Source of the DNA: Methylotenera_A sp031417915
GTDB lineage: Bacteria > Pseudomonadota > Gammaproteobacteria > Burkholderiales > Methylophilaceae
Assembly: GCA_031417915.1 (NCBI GenBank)
Contig: JANOWN010000047.1
Span: 1 to 52,167, forward strand
Reading direction: 5' to 3'
Length of the DNA: 52,167 bases
Part shown: in pieces, positions 51,250 to 52,167 of the stretch
Layout of the letters: the number at the start of each line of letters is the position of its first letter
Numbering within the stretch: position 1 is the stretch's first letter
The notes under the pieces: model-generated
What the model was told of the DNA's origin: nothing
Databases searched by the model: none
What the model saw: the letters and a program-made list of their open reading frames with translations, nothing else
Translations under genes and position numbers: made by a program

Positions 51250-52167
51250 ATGTCAATCGAATCCGTTCTTCACGAAAATCGTGTTTTTCATCCAAGTGAA
51301 GCGTTTAAATCGCAAGCAAATGTTTCTGGTATGGATGCCTACAACGCCTTGTGTGCGGAGTTTGATGTCGATTATGCAGGCACTTGGGCAAAGCTGGCGC
51401 GCGCGCTTTTAGTGTGGAGTAAACCTTTTACTAAAACGTTAAACGAAGAAAAAGCCCCGTTTTACAAATGGTTTGAAGATGGCGAGCTGAATGTTTCGGC
51501 CAATTGTTTAGACAAACACTTAGCAACAATCCCCAATAAAGTGGCCATTATTTTTGAGGCGGATAACGGCGACACTAAAAATGTAACGTATAAAGAGTTG
51601 TACCACCAAGTGTGCCAATTTGCCAATGGCCTAAAAAAACTTAACTTGCCTTTTGGCTCGCGCGTCATTATCTACTTGCCAATGGGCATAGAGGCGGTTG
51701 TGGCGATGCAAACCTGCGCAAGGCTTGGCTTAATTCACAGCGTGGTTTTTGGTGGATTTTCTGCCAAAAGTATTCATGAGCGTATTTTAGATGCGGGCGC
51801 TGCCGCAATCATCACTTCTGATGGTCAATATCGCGGTGGTAAAACACTACCATTAAAAAATGCTGTGGATGAAGCCATTGCTATGGGTGGTTGCGAGTCA
51901 ATACAAAAAGTGATTGTGCTTAAAAAAACAGGCCAAGAAGTTGCATGGAATTCAAACGATATTTGGTGGAATGACCTTATTGCAGGTGTTGCCGATACTT
52001 GCGAGCCTGTGATGGTGAACGCAGAACATCCACTTTTTCTGCTCTACACGAGCGGCTCAACAGGCAAGCCAAAGGGCGTGCAGCATAGTGGGGCTGGCTA
52101 TTTACTGCATGCGCTTAATACCATGCGTTGGACATTTGATATTAAAGCAGATGACGTGTTTTGGTGT
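51250..52167 (+). CDS. acs: acetyl-CoA synthetase, N-terminal part (cut by window end)
   Basis: 306 codons remain open to the last base; the full protein should be about 650 residues. The ATG is preceded by GGGAG at 9 bases. VSGMDAYNALCAEFD, WSKPFTKTL and FYKWFEDGELNVSANCLD are the AMP-forming acetyl-CoA synthetase N-terminal signature. SVVFGGFSAKSIHERI follows, and the adenylation P-loop YTSGSTGKPKGVQHSG is about 35 residues from the cut. It activates acetate to acetyl-CoA. The catalytic acetylation-site Lys lies outside the window. Divergent from glnE with an 82-base gap. Confidence 0.93.
   Translation, partial: MSIESVLHENRVFHPSEAFKSQANVSGMDAYNALCAEFDVDYAGTWAKLARALLVWSKPFTKTLNEEKAPFYKWFEDGELNVSANCLDKHLATIPNKVAIIFEADNGDTKNVTYKELYHQVCQFANGLKKLNLPFGSRVIIYLPMGIEAVVAMQTCARLGLIHSVVFGGFSAKSIHERILDAGAAAIITSDGQYRGGKTLPLKNAVDEAIAMGGCESIQKVIVLKKTGQEVAWNSNDIWWNDLIAGVADTCEPVMVNAEHPLFLLYTSGSTGKPKGVQHSGAGYLLHALNTMRWTFDIKADDVFWC

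Noticed and set aside
1..52167. CRISPR array, rRNA, tRNA or prophage genes
   Set aside because: No regularly spaced direct repeats, cloverleaf candidates or phage structural genes were seen; tools for exhaustive search were not available.

Overview
The window looks like a chromosomal segment from a betaproteobacterium, most probably of the Methylophilaceae (Methylotenera-like). This is inferred from AT-leaning base composition, the gyrA-serC-serA-pheA-hisC order, the purF-cvpA-SPOR-folC-accD-trpA-trpB-trpF-truA-fimV-asd-leuBDC-cimA run, and protein similarity recognised by eye. No database search was possible. Nearly everything from about 0.2 to 36.9 kb lies on the minus strand.

Region by region. 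1-237 is the end of an EAL-domain protein cut by the window edge. 230-8426 is an aromatic/serine block (DAHP synthase, hisC, pheA, serA, serC) transcribed away from gyrA. 8580-9610 is a small accessory patch: a 5'-truncated DUF3501 remnant, a palindromic repeat, an orphan gene with a HEPN-type RN-x3-H motif, and a REP-like hairpin. 9615-19549 holds metZ behind a SAM-II-type riboswitch with an intrinsic terminator, then purF, cvpA, a SPOR protein, folC, accD, trpA, trpB, trpF and truA. 19550-33852 holds an EcfT/CbiQ-like protein, fimV, asd, an entericidin-like lipopeptide, yajQ, ppnP, leuB, leuD, leuC, a citramalate synthase gene split by an in-frame stop, argG, argF and argD. 33920-36973 codes for membrane proteins and an M48 protease.

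37.2-41 kb contains a DMT exporter, a lipoprotein and a NarX/NarL-type two-component pair. 40955-42368 is a compact integron: an intact integron integrase on the minus strand, a candidate attI with divergent promoters, and one gene cassette (72-codon membrane protein) ending in a recognisable attC site. 42.4-48.3 kb carries ppk2, a DUF1304 protein, dhaL, dhaK, a YcaO protein and a RIO-type kinase. Three of the five copies of a dispersed hairpin repeat lie in its first 2.2 kb. glnE (minus) and the 5' part of acs (plus) close the window.

Most genes are anabolic housekeeping: chorismate to Phe/Trp, Ser, Met, Leu/Ile, Arg, purines and fatty-acid initiation. The most noteworthy non-routine items are the single-cassette integron, the SAM-II riboswitch whose 3' strand can pair with a downstream terminator arm, the TAA-ATG split of cimA, and the five-copy hairpin family.
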